64,000 bases of DNA from an uncultured bacterium (GTDB taxonomy: Bacteria > Bacteroidota > Bacteroidia > Bacteroidales > Bacteroidaceae), in the NCBI GenBank assembly GCA_945829425.1, contig CALZUQ010000001.1:1-64000 (forward strand). Reading direction: 5' to 3'. Shown here one piece after another: positions 46,240 through 55,234 of this stretch; within the stretch, counting starts at the first letter, position 1, and every line of letters starts with the position of its first letter. Both the position numbers and the translations under genes were made by a program. The notes below the pieces were generated by a model. It saw only the letters and a list, made by a program, of their open reading frames with translations. It did not search any database and was not told where the DNA came from.

Positions 46240-46887
46240 TTATGTCAGCAAGTCAACGATGTCAGCAGGAGCTTTAGCAAATAATGTCGCTCCGTGAGCA
46301 ATGAGAAAGTCATAGTCACGGAATCCCCATAATACAGAGATGCAGTCAAGACCGGCATTGCGTGCCGTAGCAATGTCAACGTCTGAGTCGCCTACATATA
46401 CCGTATCTTCCGCTTTTGCTTCCATTTCGCGCATAGCTATGTCAACCATATCCCTTTCGGGTTTTCTCCTGATGTTCTCGCGTTCTCCTACGGCAATGTC
46501 AATGGTTTCTTTGAACCATATCTCGTACAGCTCGCTGACCCCTTTTTGGAGTTTGTTGCTTACTATAGCCATCTTCAGCCCACGTTGTTTCAGACATTCC
46601 AGAGTCTCTTTTATGCCGGGATATAACGTAGTCTTGTCTTGACAATGTATGATATAATACTCCTTGAATGTCGTGAAAACCTTTTCAAACAAGGCGTTGT
46701 CCTCACCGTCCGGAACGGCACGTATGATAAGGTTTCTTACTCCATTACCAACAAACTGACGCACCTCGTCAAGCGTGCGCTCTTTCATGCCGTTAGTACG
46801 CAGAGCATAGTTCGTGGCGTCTGCAAGGTCTTCAAGGGTGTCAAGCAGTGTGCCGTCAAGGTCCCAAATGATGTTCTTGTATTTCAT
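46240..46887 (-). CDS. gph: Phosphoglycolate phosphatase-like HAD hydrolase
   Basis: HAD-superfamily phosphatase of 215 residues. Motif I is IWDLDGTLLDT (D9 nucleophile, D11), motif II is AIVSNK, the conserved Lys is in the RRKPERD stretch, and motif IV is VYVGDSDVDIATARNAG. The helical cap between motifs I and II has the Gph/PGP-like FVGNGVRNLI. It is 43 bases downstream of the channel gene on the same strand. Substrate is inferred from the family and could be another small phosphate ester. Confidence 0.85.
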   Translation of the reverse strand: MKYKNIIWDLDGTLLDTLEDLADATNYALRTNGMKERTLDEVRQFVGNGVRNLIIRAVPDGEDNALFEKVFTTFKEYYIIHCQDKTTLYPGIKETLECLKQRGLKMAIVSNKLQKGVSELYEIWFKETIDIAVGERENIRRKPERDMVDIAMREMEAKAEDTVYVGDSDVDIATARNAGLDCISVLWGFRDYDFLIAHGATLFAKAPADIVDLLT

Positions 46888-46930
46888 AATTCCTATTTTT
46901 TATGCTGTTGTATAAAAAAGACACACCAGC

Positions 46931-47542
46931 TCATTCACGTAATATCGGCAGTTGCCAATGGTAGGTGACAGCGCATACCCGTATGATTATGACAGCCGAA
47001 GCACATGCCAGCTGTGCCCAGACATCATATATGTCGAAAACCAAAGCTACGGTATATATTATACCACCCACGGCACAAGCCAGAGCGTATATGTCGCGAC
47101 GGAAAATAAGAGGTACCTCGTTGATGAGTATGTCACGTATCACACCACCTGCCGCACCAGTCATCATACCCATGATGTTTGCAGCCCAAAAGGGGAAGCC
47201 GGCGTTAATGGTCTTCTCAAAGCCTACGACAGTGAAGAGTGCAAGACCTATGGTGTCGAATGTGAACATCGTCTTGGCTATCTTGTTGATGAACGTATGG
47301 CAGAAGATATATACCACAAGGGCAAAAGCCGTAATGGCGAGGTAAATCCATTGAGTCATCCAAAAGGGGCTGTTACCCAAAAAGATGTCACGTATTGTGC
47401 CACCTCCACATGCCGTCGCCATACCTACTATGAAGGCTCCGAAAAGGTCAAAGTTTTTCTCGCTGGCAAGGCGAATGCCGCTGATGGCAAAGGCAAAGGT
47501 GCCTATGAAGTCGATAACGGTTACGAAAGTAAGTTCAAACAT
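46931..47542 (-). CDS. TRIC-type cation channel family protein (UPF0126)
   Basis: Membrane protein of 203 residues with seven hydrophobic helices and an internal duplication. The first half has TFAFAISGIRLASEKNFDLFGAF followed by ACGGGTIRD; the second half repeats it as MMTGAAGGVIRDIL. Prokaryotic members of this family form trimeric cation channels. Upstream of gph on the minus strand, probably cotranscribed. Confidence 0.88.
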   Translation of the reverse strand: MFELTFVTVIDFIGTFAFAISGIRLASEKNFDLFGAFIVGMATACGGGTIRDIFLGNSPFWMTQWIYLAITAFALVVYIFCHTFINKIAKTMFTFDTIGLALFTVVGFEKTINAGFPFWAANIMGMMTGAAGGVIRDILINEVPLIFRRDIYALACAVGGIIYTVALVFDIYDVWAQLACASAVIIIRVCAVTYHWQLPILRE

Positions 47543-47562
47543 ATTGTAAAAAATATTGTAGG

Positions 47563-47690
47563 TGGGAATTAATAACCCCCTCTCTAAGTATGGCAGACTG
47601 ATACTGTCTCATGCCATATAAATAACTCTTTTCATACGGGAATTTACATCCCCCGCCTTAACTCTTTTCTGGCTGGAAGTATTATACCCC
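47563..47690. repeat. Diverged GGGAATTnAnANCCCC elements
   Basis: GGGAATTAATAACCCCC (about 47563), GGGAATTTACATCCCCC (about 47639) and a looser GAAGTATTATACCCCTCC lie about 50-75 bases apart in the divergent gap. Each is close to an inverted repeat (GGG...CCC). Related strings occur before manC (44920-45010). Function unknown. Confidence 0.4.
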
Positions 47691-47756
47691 TCCTTTCCTT
47701 GTAGAGTGTGAATTTTATTTCGGAGTGCAAAATTAATAATAATATTTTATAAATAG

Positions 47757-47788
47757 TTTGTTTTAATGGTTTTTTCTTCTTAATTTTG
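47757..47788 (+). promoter_or_regulatory. Promoter of the hemolysin III-family gene
   Basis: TTTG (47757-47760), 20 bases, TAATTTTG (47781-47788) then CAACGTT and the ATG at 47796. The start codon is only 8 bases from the -7, so the mRNA should be leaderless or nearly so. Confidence 0.65.
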
Positions 47789-47795
47789 CAACGTT

Positions 47796-48434
47796 ATGAA
47801 AAAAAACTTTCGTGAAGAGCAAGGTAACAGATGGACTCACCTTATAGGAGTCGTCTTTGCGTTGTCGTGCATCTGGATGGTATGGCCTGCCGTAAAATTA
47901 GGTTGGCAGTGGACCATGGCGGTAATATTCTTTATAGCAGGAATGTTTCTTATGTTCCTGTCAAGTACCATATATCACTGGCTTCGTCCGGGAGTTGCCA
48001 AGGATATCCTTCGTAAGTGTGACCATATCAGCATTTACGTCATGATAGCCTGTTCCTATACCCCAATATGTATCGCTGTGGTGGGAGGCTGGATAGGCTG
48101 GCTGACGTTTTCCCTCTTGTGGGCTGTCGTTATTGCAGGCACAGTATATAAGATTGTGGCTATTGACAAATACCCGCGTCTCTCTCTCGCCCTGTATCTC
48201 GTCATGGGGTGGAGCGTGGTATTCATCGCAAAGCCTGTTTTTGATAGCCTGCCGGACGTATCCCTTCTACTGCTCCTTGCAGAAGGGCTTTTTTATACTG
48301 CCGGGACATACTTTTTTGCCAAAGACAGCCGACAGCATTATCATGCCATCTGGCATGTCTTTGTACTTCTCGGTGCCATAACCCACTGGACAGCGATACT
48401 TACTGTCATGATGACCCGGATGCCGCAGGTGTAA
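47796..48434 (+). CDS. Hemolysin III-family (PAQR-like) membrane protein
   Basis: Seven-helix membrane protein of 212 residues. Conserved features are the histidine after helix 1 (RWTHLIGVVFAL), SSTIYHW in the second helix with the family's Ser and His, DHISIYVMIACSYTP, and the C-terminal YHAIWHVFVLLGAITHW. Despite the name, a lytic role is not established for most members; eukaryotic relatives are adiponectin receptors with zinc-dependent lipid hydrolase activity. Confidence 0.9.
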   Translation: MKKNFREEQGNRWTHLIGVVFALSCIWMVWPAVKLGWQWTMAVIFFIAGMFLMFLSSTIYHWLRPGVAKDILRKCDHISIYVMIACSYTPICIAVVGGWIGWLTFSLLWAVVIAGTVYKIVAIDKYPRLSLALYLVMGWSVVFIAKPVFDSLPDVSLLLLLAEGLFYTAGTYFFAKDSRQHYHAIWHVFVLLGAITHWTAILTVMMTRMPQV

Positions 48435-48488
48435 ATCCGATCTTAATCCCCCATCTATATTAGTAAGCACAACAACTTTACAAACATA

Positions 48489-49091
48489 ATGAAAGCGATA
48501 ATCTTTGACCTTGCAGGTGTCGTAATGAACCTGAACATAAAGCGTGATACCGAGGCATTGCATTCTATAGGTCTTCCTGACTATGCCGAATGTCTTGCTA
48601 ATGACGACTTGCGAAAACCGTTGGACGTTTACCTTAATGGACTCTGTGGCATTGAAGAGTTTCTTGCCGCCATACGGCCATTTTGCCGTAAGGATGTAAA
48701 AGACAGTGAGATATTATGGGCTATGGATGCCGTTCTCGATGATGTGCCACGTGAGAGGTTAGAGCATATCATACGCTTGCGAAGCAGATACCGTGTCTTC
48801 CTTTTGAGCAATATTTACGATACGGCGTGGGAGCATGCCGTACGTGAGATAGAGAAAAGCGGGTATCATGTCGAAGACTGTTTTGAGCAGGTCTTCCTTT
48901 CAAACGAGCTACGCATGGCGAAGCCAGACGCAAGGATTTTCCGCAAAGTGGTGGAAGAGACCGGTATAGTGCCTGAGGAGACATATTATTTTGATGACAC
49001 CCGTGTCAATATTGAAGCGGGTAAAGCCTTGGGCTTCCACTCTTTCCTCGTTCCGATGAACAGACTTGAAGAGGTGTGGCAGATGCTGTAG
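48489..49091 (+). CDS. HAD-family phosphatase (YihX-like)
   Basis: HAD hydrolase of 200 residues. Motif I is IIFDLAGVVMN: D7 is the nucleophile and the usual second Asp is Ala, as in YihX-type members that carry small residues there. Motif II is FLLSNI, the conserved Lys is in MAKPD, and motif IV is YYFDDTRVNIEAGKALG. YihX releases phosphate from glucose 1-phosphate in E. coli; here the substrate is not known. It lies 54 bases after the hemolysin III gene, so may be cotranscribed. Confidence 0.85.
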   Translation: MKAIIFDLAGVVMNLNIKRDTEALHSIGLPDYAECLANDDLRKPLDVYLNGLCGIEEFLAAIRPFCRKDVKDSEILWAMDAVLDDVPRERLEHIIRLRSRYRVFLLSNIYDTAWEHAVREIEKSGYHVEDCFEQVFLSNELRMAKPDARIFRKVVEETGIVPEETYYFDDTRVNIEAGKALGFHSFLVPMNRLEEVWQML

Positions 49092-49117
49092 TATTCTGTT
49101 TTCTTTTCCAGCATTAC

Positions 49118-51439
49118 TTACCATACGTCACATTGCTTGCGCTCACTGTCTTCCTTCGGATTGATGGATAGGGGTATGCCGTTGACGTGACAGTCATGGA
49201 ACACACACCGCTCTGTCTTGTAGAGATAGGTGGCGTTGGCAGCCTTGTCGACAGTGAAGTTCGAGACGGTGATGTCGCGTATAGGCTCGCTGTCGTTTCC
49301 GTCGAAATATATGGCATAGGCGTCAGCACGTCCTGCATGGACATTGCTTATAGAAAAGTCAGAATAGCGCGACGGCATATTCCCGCCCCGATATCCGAAA
49401 TAGTTTGTCTCAAAACGTAAAACCGCTCCGGCAGCTGACGCTATGTCCACGGAGTCGACATATACCTGTTCTATATATCCGCCTCGGTCAAGATTTGACT
49501 TGAAGAGCAGTGCATTCTTCACGTCTCCAATCTTTATGTTGCGCATAAAGACATTGCTCACACCGCCCGACATCTCTGAGCCGATGCAAAGTCCGTTACA
49601 TTTACTGAAGAACTGGCAGTCTCTGATGACGATATTTCTTGACGGACGGTTGACTCTCCTGCCGTCAGCGTCACGTCCTGCCTTTATCGCTACAGCGTCA
49701 TCACCTGTACGGAAGGTGCAGTGCTCTATCAACACTCTCTCTGTAGACTCAGGGTCACACCCGTCGTTATTCGGGAAATGGGAGTCTATAGTGACGTTAC
49801 GTACCGTGACATCCTGACAGTATAAAGGATGCACACACCAGAACGGGCTGTCCTTCAGCGTTATACCCTCAATAAGCATCTGCTGGCATTCCACGAACTC
49901 TATGGCACAGGGGCGTAGGCGACTTCCTTCGCCAAAGATTCGTTGCCCTATGTCCGTGCCTTCTTCACCCATGGTGCGAAGACGTTCCACATCTTTTTTC
50001 TCCGGAGTGTCGCCATGCGTGCCGTGGATATTCTCTACAAAGTCCGGATTGCCGTCGGGCATTCCCCAGCGAGCCATCTCCTTGCCGTTGGCGTTGATTA
50101 CCGCATTGCCCTCGCCTGTTATGGCGAAGTTGCAAGCCTTATATGCCCTTATCATTGACGAACGGTTATACAGTTCCGTACCCTCCCAACGTGAGAAGAC
50201 AGCAGGAAGGTATCTGTCTGGCTCTGGCGAGAAGAGTAGTGTAGCACCGTCACAGAGGTGCAGGCAGACATTGCTCTTCATCACTATCGCACCGTCGATA
50301 TTATGCTCTCCGGCGTGTACTATGACTCTTCCGCCACCTTTTTCGGAACATTCGTCGATAGCCTTCTGAAGGTTTCCTCTCGTTATTCTTTCCGCGAGAT
50401 GATAATCCTTGCATGGTATTTTCGGACAGCTTATGCTCGCTGCAATCATTGTCTCACGACGACGTGCCTCCACGTCATTCATCAAGAGGCGTGAAGGGTC
50501 TGTCGTCGGTATGACTTTTTCTATCTTTCCCTCGTCATCATACCTCAGGGTGTCACAGCATATCGAGCGTCTTACGCCGCAGTGGAAACCGTCATGAAGG
50601 CTCTTGCTGAGGTCAGCTGTATGATAGAACAGATAGTCCTGCCCTTTATAGTTTACTATAGACGCATGGTTCGTTCCGCTGTTCACCGGGTCGAGTATAA
50701 CACCTTGGTAGGTGTACGGTCCTAAAGGTGAGCGGCTTGTGGCATAAACAATCCTTGGCTCATGACCGCGGAAAGGCCCGTCGGAATACGACATGTAATA
50801 TATTCCGTTGCGTTTATGCACCCATACTGCTTCGAAAAAGTCTTTTGCTCCTTCCACGATATGTACCTTGCCGTCGTACGACACCATGTCGTCGTTGAGC
50901 TTTATGCAGCATACGGTGTTCTGACCTGCGAAGAGATACGCCTGTCCGTCGTCGTCAATAAAGACACAAGGGTCTATGAAGTCACGGTCGCAGACGACTC
51001 CCGGAGTGTCTATAGACAACAACGGTTTCCCAATAGGGTCGTAGAACGGCCCGTAGGGTGTCTCGCTTACTGCAACACCGATATGTTTCTTGTCTGTGGG
51101 GTAATAGAGATAATATTTCCCGTTACGTTCTATACAGTCGGGAGCCCATGCCGCCTCCTTCGCCCATGTCGTCTGGCGTATAGGATTGAAGATTACGCCA
51201 TGGTCTTTCCATTCCACCATGTCTGTAGTGCAGTACACGTGATAGTCTTCCATGGAGAAAGACAGTGCGTCGTCTTTGTCATGACTTGGGTACACCCATA
51301 AGGTGTCATGGAAGACACGTGCCGAAGGGTCGGCGCTGTACATGTGGTTTATTATCGGGTTGCCCGTTATAGCTCGTTGCGCAAACGTTATGCAATGCAG
51401 CATAAGTGCTGCAAGAAAGATACATGCTCTCATCATCAT
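49118..51439 (-). CDS. Bifunctional GH43-GH28 glycosidase (pectin/arabinan degradation)
   Basis: Secreted enzyme of 773 residues with signal peptide (MMMRACIFLAALMLHCITFAQ). Residues about 25-330 are a GH43 five-bladed propeller: acidic catalytic residues appear in MYSADPSARV, FIDPCVFIDDDGQAY and FFEAVWVHKRNG. Residues about 350-765 are a GH28 right-handed beta-helix: the catalytic Asp motifs NNDGCDPES and GDDAVAIK, then the CNGLCIGSEMSGG stretch. The pair fits removal of arabinose or xylose side groups plus cleavage of galacturonate linkages. uxaC, which processes uronates, lies 2 kb upstream on the same strand. Confidence 0.9.
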   Translation of the reverse strand: MMMRACIFLAALMLHCITFAQRAITGNPIINHMYSADPSARVFHDTLWVYPSHDKDDALSFSMEDYHVYCTTDMVEWKDHGVIFNPIRQTTWAKEAAWAPDCIERNGKYYLYYPTDKKHIGVAVSETPYGPFYDPIGKPLLSIDTPGVVCDRDFIDPCVFIDDDGQAYLFAGQNTVCCIKLNDDMVSYDGKVHIVEGAKDFFEAVWVHKRNGIYYMSYSDGPFRGHEPRIVYATSRSPLGPYTYQGVILDPVNSGTNHASIVNYKGQDYLFYHTADLSKSLHDGFHCGVRRSICCDTLRYDDEGKIEKVIPTTDPSRLLMNDVEARRRETMIAASISCPKIPCKDYHLAERITRGNLQKAIDECSEKGGGRVIVHAGEHNIDGAIVMKSNVCLHLCDGATLLFSPEPDRYLPAVFSRWEGTELYNRSSMIRAYKACNFAITGEGNAVINANGKEMARWGMPDGNPDFVENIHGTHGDTPEKKDVERLRTMGEEGTDIGQRIFGEGSRLRPCAIEFVECQQMLIEGITLKDSPFWCVHPLYCQDVTVRNVTIDSHFPNNDGCDPESTERVLIEHCTFRTGDDAVAIKAGRDADGRRVNRPSRNIVIRDCQFFSKCNGLCIGSEMSGGVSNVFMRNIKIGDVKNALLFKSNLDRGGYIEQVYVDSVDIASAAGAVLRFETNYFGYRGGNMPSRYSDFSISNVHAGRADAYAIYFDGNDSEPIRDITVSNFTVDKAANATYLYKTERCVFHDCHVNGIPLSINPKEDSERKQCDVW

Positions 51440-51456
51440 TTAATCCTGTTTTTCTC

Positions 51457-53364
51457 TCACTTTTTCTTTTGCCTTGTCGGCTTGCTCTTTTTCTCGTCAA
51501 GTATTGATGCCATGGCTTTCGCCGTAGTATATATCTTTGTTGAGAAGCCTTGGAGTTCTACGGCATTAAGCGTTCCTTTTTTGATGTAGTAGGACAGTTC
51601 CAGTGCTTCGACGGCAATCTTCATCTGTTTTTGAATGGCTTTATTATTCAGAGCCTTGCAAACCGTTTTTGCTGCTGATATGAGATGTTCGAAGAGTTCC
51701 TCTGTCTTTCCGTGGAAATATGCCGCAGCGGTCTTCAGCCTTTCCTGAAGCCTCTCGTCGTTCTGATATTCCGTCCCGGCTTCTTGCAACATCCTGTCAT
51801 ACTGTAGCTTGAACTTGTTCGCTACAACAATGAGTTCGTCGTTGACCCTTGGACGTGTGTTGCGTAGCATGTCGAGAAACGTCGCCTGAGAATTGGAGAA
51901 GTTATTCCCCGCCACACGCATGAGGTGCTCGAAGTCATAGTACACCTTCCCGAATGAGAATAGCTCCGTGAGAAGAGAGTAGAAATAGTCGTAACGGCAT
52001 TGTGGGAGTATCGAAGAGCAGTCTTTGTTCTCTTCTATGGACTCTGTGACGTATTTGTCCACTTCTCCATCGTTTATTATGCTTCCGCGACAGAGTGGTG
52101 CCGTGAGCACGAGGCCTTCCAATGTCCGGCATCGTGAGAGGGCGACATATACCTGTCCGTGGGCAAAAGAGTTGTTTATGTCGAGAATGGCATGTTTGAA
52201 TGTCAGTCCTTGTGATTTATGAACCGTGATAGCCCACGCCAGGCGTAGAGGATATTGCCTGAACGTTCCTTCTACTTCTTCCTTGATCTCTTTCGTCTTT
52301 TCGTCTATGGCGTAACGCATGTTGCTCCATGTCTCTTGCGTTACGAGGATATTCTCCTGATCTTCCGTATCATCGTTGACACAACATACCGTGATGCCTT
52401 CGGCAGAGAGGTTCGCTATCGTGCCTATCTTTCCGTTGTAATATCTCCTTGTCGGTTGTGTGTCGTTCTTCACGAACATCACCTGCGCACCTTTTTTCAG
52501 TGTCAGCAGTTTGTCGGTGGGGTAGGACATCTCAGGGAAAGTCCCCTCTACCTCTGCCTGAAAAGAGTATGCCCTGTCAGGCAGTTGTCCCAGACGCGTC
52601 TCGTTGTAGCTGTTAGCCTGTCTGTTGTGTGTGGTGAGACGTATCCATGTCTCCCGGTGCTTGTTTTCAACAGTTGTTGTCGTTTCTGGCGAGAAATTTG
52701 GTATATACCTGCTGTTGAGTTCTTCGAGAGCCACCTCGCTGAGGTTGTTGTTCCTTATTCCTGCCAGTATGTCAATGAATTTCCTGTCTTGCTGTCTGTA
52801 TATCATTTGCAGCTCTATGGTGACGTATTTCACCTGCTGCAGGGCGTGCGAACTGAAGAAATACGGTGTGGCGTAATAGCGTGAGAGAATTTCCCATTCG
52901 TTCTCCTTCGCCACAGGTGCCAGCTGCTGCAGGTCTCCTATCAGCAGCAGCTGTACCCCTCCGAACGGTTCGTTAGGGTTTCTGTATCGTCGCAGCACAT
53001 CGTCAACGGCGTCTAAGGTGTCACATCTCACCATGGAAATCTCGTCAATGACGAGGAGGTCCATGGTGAGGAGGAGGTTTTTCTTCTCCTTGCTCATCCT
53101 GAAGTATTTTGAGTCTTTGCCGTTTTGTGCTCCGGCATAGAACGGCAGCAGTGAGAGTTGGAAGAAGGAGTGTATGGTCTGTCCGCAGGCATTGATAGCG
53201 GCAACACCTGTGGGAGCGAGAACCACCATACGCTTCGGCGAGAGTTCACGTATCTTTCTGAGGAAGGTGGTCTTTCCTGTCCCCGCCTTGCCGGTGAGGA
53301 ATACCGAGGTGCGTGTCCCTTCTATGAATTGCCATGCGAGGTTCATCTCCTTGTTGTGTGCCAT
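51457..53364 (-). CDS. Pif1-family helicase
   Basis: Superfamily 1B DNA helicase of 635 residues. Walker A is FLTGKAGTGKTTF, motif II is LLVIDEISMV, motif III is LLLIGDLQQLAPV, and the C-terminal RecD-like motifs are WAITVHKSQGLTF and VYVALSRCRTLEGL. The core resembles Bacteroides Pif1, which unwinds G-quadruplexes. The C-terminal 190 residues are helical and lysine-rich and extend beyond the core. It lies 17 bases upstream of the GH43-GH28 gene, though no functional link is apparent. Confidence 0.9.
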   Translation of the reverse strand: MAHNKEMNLAWQFIEGTRTSVFLTGKAGTGKTTFLRKIRELSPKRMVVLAPTGVAAINACGQTIHSFFQLSLLPFYAGAQNGKDSKYFRMSKEKKNLLLTMDLLVIDEISMVRCDTLDAVDDVLRRYRNPNEPFGGVQLLLIGDLQQLAPVAKENEWEILSRYYATPYFFSSHALQQVKYVTIELQMIYRQQDRKFIDILAGIRNNNLSEVALEELNSRYIPNFSPETTTTVENKHRETWIRLTTHNRQANSYNETRLGQLPDRAYSFQAEVEGTFPEMSYPTDKLLTLKKGAQVMFVKNDTQPTRRYYNGKIGTIANLSAEGITVCCVNDDTEDQENILVTQETWSNMRYAIDEKTKEIKEEVEGTFRQYPLRLAWAITVHKSQGLTFKHAILDINNSFAHGQVYVALSRCRTLEGLVLTAPLCRGSIINDGEVDKYVTESIEENKDCSSILPQCRYDYFYSLLTELFSFGKVYYDFEHLMRVAGNNFSNSQATFLDMLRNTRPRVNDELIVVANKFKLQYDRMLQEAGTEYQNDERLQERLKTAAAYFHGKTEELFEHLISAAKTVCKALNNKAIQKQMKIAVEALELSYYIKKGTLNAVELQGFSTKIYTTAKAMASILDEKKSKPTRQKKK

Positions 53365-53584
53365 AATCTCTTGTGCTTTTTCTGGTGTGGTATGTTCTTG
53401 CCACCTTATTGCCTGATGTAAAAAAAGTGGAAAGCCTCACTCCTGTCTGACAGCTTTTTGACAACAGTATGAAGCTCTCCACGATATTTCTGCTCAATGT
53501 TTTTCTCTTCTTTTCTATGAGAATGCGAATTCTTTGATGATTCTTCTGGAATTCTATAGAAATTCTGAGGTAATCAACCCTTCA

Positions 53585-55000
53585 TTAAAAATTGAAATAT
53601 CCCTTAGCGTTGTTATAGCAGATGTCCTCAATCATCTGTCTTACACGCTGCTCCTCATATCCCTCGAAAGGTATCAGTCCGTTCTCTATGTCCTTGCCTA
53701 CAAGGTTACAGAGTGTGCGGCGGAAATACTCATGACGTGGGTAAGAGAGGAAAGAACGTGAGTCGGTAAGCATACCTACGAAACGAGAGAGCAGTCCGAG
53801 AACAGAGAGAGCGTTCATCTGCTTCTCCATGCCGTCCTTCTGGTCGAGGAACCACCATCCTGAGCCCCACTGTATCTTTCCCGGACATGAGCCGTCCTGG
53901 AAGTTGCCGAGCATGGTAGCTATCACTTCGTTAGCGCAAGGGTTAAGGTTGTAGAGTATTGTCTTTGCCAGCTTGCCCTGTACGTTAAGCTCGTCGAGGA
54001 AGTGGCTCATAGCCTTTGCTGTAGTAAACTCACCGATGGAGTCGAAGCCTGTGTCGGCACCCAGCTTGTTGAACATCAGGGTGTTGTTGTTACGTATGGC
54101 ACCATAGTGGAACTGCTGTGTCCAGCCAGCCTCATAATCCATGATAGCCATTTCCTTCAGGAAGGCGTGCTTGTACTTGCGTTGCTCCTCAACGCTGACA
54201 GCCTTGCCGGCAAGAGCCTTGTCGAGGATAGCGTCAATCTCTGCATCGGTGTATGGCTCGTCATAGAATTCCTCTATGCCGTGGTCAGAGAGCTTGCAAC
54301 CCTTTGATGCGAAGAAGTCATGACGTTTCTGTAGGGCGTTGACCATGTCGGCGAAGGTCTTGATTTCTACTCCTGAAACGGCAGAGAGCTTCTCTACGTA
54401 AGCCTTGAATGTCGCAGCCTCGATGTTCATTGCAGCATCAGGACGCCATGCCGGTATCATGCGAGTCTTGCATGTAGGGTCAGCGGCAACAACGTCATGA
54501 TATTCCAGGCTGTCAACAGGGTCGTCGGTTGTACATACCAGTTCAACGTTATAGTGTGCCATAAGACCACGTGGTGTGAACTTCGGGTCGTTGGCAATAA
54601 GGTCGTTACACTTGTCGAAGATAGCTCGTGCATTGGTAGGGTTCAGCGTCTCCTCTATGCCGAAAGCTGTTTTCAACTCCAGGTGTGTCCAGTGATACAG
54701 AGGGTTACGGAATGTGTATGGCACTGTCTCAGCCCATTTCTCGAATTTCTCCCAGTCTGTTGTGTCTTTTCCTGTGCAGAACCTCTCGTTTACACCGTTT
54801 GAACGCATAGCACGCCATTTGTAGTGGTCGCCCATAAGCCATATCTGTGCTATGGATTCGAAACGTTTGTTCTCAGCTACCATCTGTGGTATAAGGTGGC
54901 AGTGATAGTCTATGATCGGCATCTTTGCCGCATGGTTGTGATAGAGGTCCTGTGCTGTTTTGGTTTCGAGCAGGAAGTTCTCGTCATTGAATTTTTTCAT
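53585..55000 (-). CDS. uxaC: Glucuronate isomerase
   Basis: Converts D-glucuronate to D-fructuronate and D-galacturonate to D-tagaturonate, the first step after pectin and uronate uptake. At 471 residues it is full length. IIDYHCHLIPQMVAEN holds the amidohydrolase-type metal His pair, and LVCTTDDPVDSLEYH, GSGWWFLDQKDGM and RHEYFRRTLCNLVG are family hallmarks. A minus-strand -7 element TACTTTTG is at 55175-55168, and the leader has TTCTTTACCGTTTGT repeats. It is consistent with the nearby GH28 enzyme. Confidence 0.96.
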   Translation of the reverse strand: MKKFNDENFLLETKTAQDLYHNHAAKMPIIDYHCHLIPQMVAENKRFESIAQIWLMGDHYKWRAMRSNGVNERFCTGKDTTDWEKFEKWAETVPYTFRNPLYHWTHLELKTAFGIEETLNPTNARAIFDKCNDLIANDPKFTPRGLMAHYNVELVCTTDDPVDSLEYHDVVAADPTCKTRMIPAWRPDAAMNIEAATFKAYVEKLSAVSGVEIKTFADMVNALQKRHDFFASKGCKLSDHGIEEFYDEPYTDAEIDAILDKALAGKAVSVEEQRKYKHAFLKEMAIMDYEAGWTQQFHYGAIRNNNTLMFNKLGADTGFDSIGEFTTAKAMSHFLDELNVQGKLAKTILYNLNPCANEVIATMLGNFQDGSCPGKIQWGSGWWFLDQKDGMEKQMNALSVLGLLSRFVGMLTDSRSFLSYPRHEYFRRTLCNLVGKDIENGLIPFEGYEEQRVRQMIEDICYNNAKGYFNF

Positions 55001-55027
55001 ATCTGTCTTTTAAGGTTAATATTTAAG

Positions 55028-55140
55028 TTGTTCTCGATTCGTTTTCTTCATTAGTTGTTGTTTTACCGGTTGTCCTCAGTTTATTCTTCTTTACCGTTTG
55101 TTCTCGATAGGACTTCTTTACCGTTTGTCGCTATTGGTTA
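55028..55140. repeat. Repeats TTCTTTACCGTTTGT in the uxaC leader
   Basis: Two near-identical copies lie at about 55087-55101 and 55114-55128, a looser copy (GTTTTACCGGTTGT) at about 55060-55073, and TTCTCGAT is repeated at 55031 and 55101. They fall between the uxaC promoter and its start codon, where a regulator or RNA structure could act. Confidence 0.5.
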
Positions 55141-55167
55141 TTTTGTTCTTCATCGTAATATCTCATG

Positions 55168-55175
55168 CAAAAGTA
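55168..55175 (-). promoter_or_regulatory. -7 element of uxaC
   Basis: Minus-strand TACTTTTG followed by CA, with TTTC about 19 bases upstream. The leader is about 160 bases. Confidence 0.45.
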
Positions 55176-55234
55176 ATAAAAATATTTTATTCATGAAAGA
55201 AATTACAAAGAATTAACAAAAATCTTTCTTGCGC

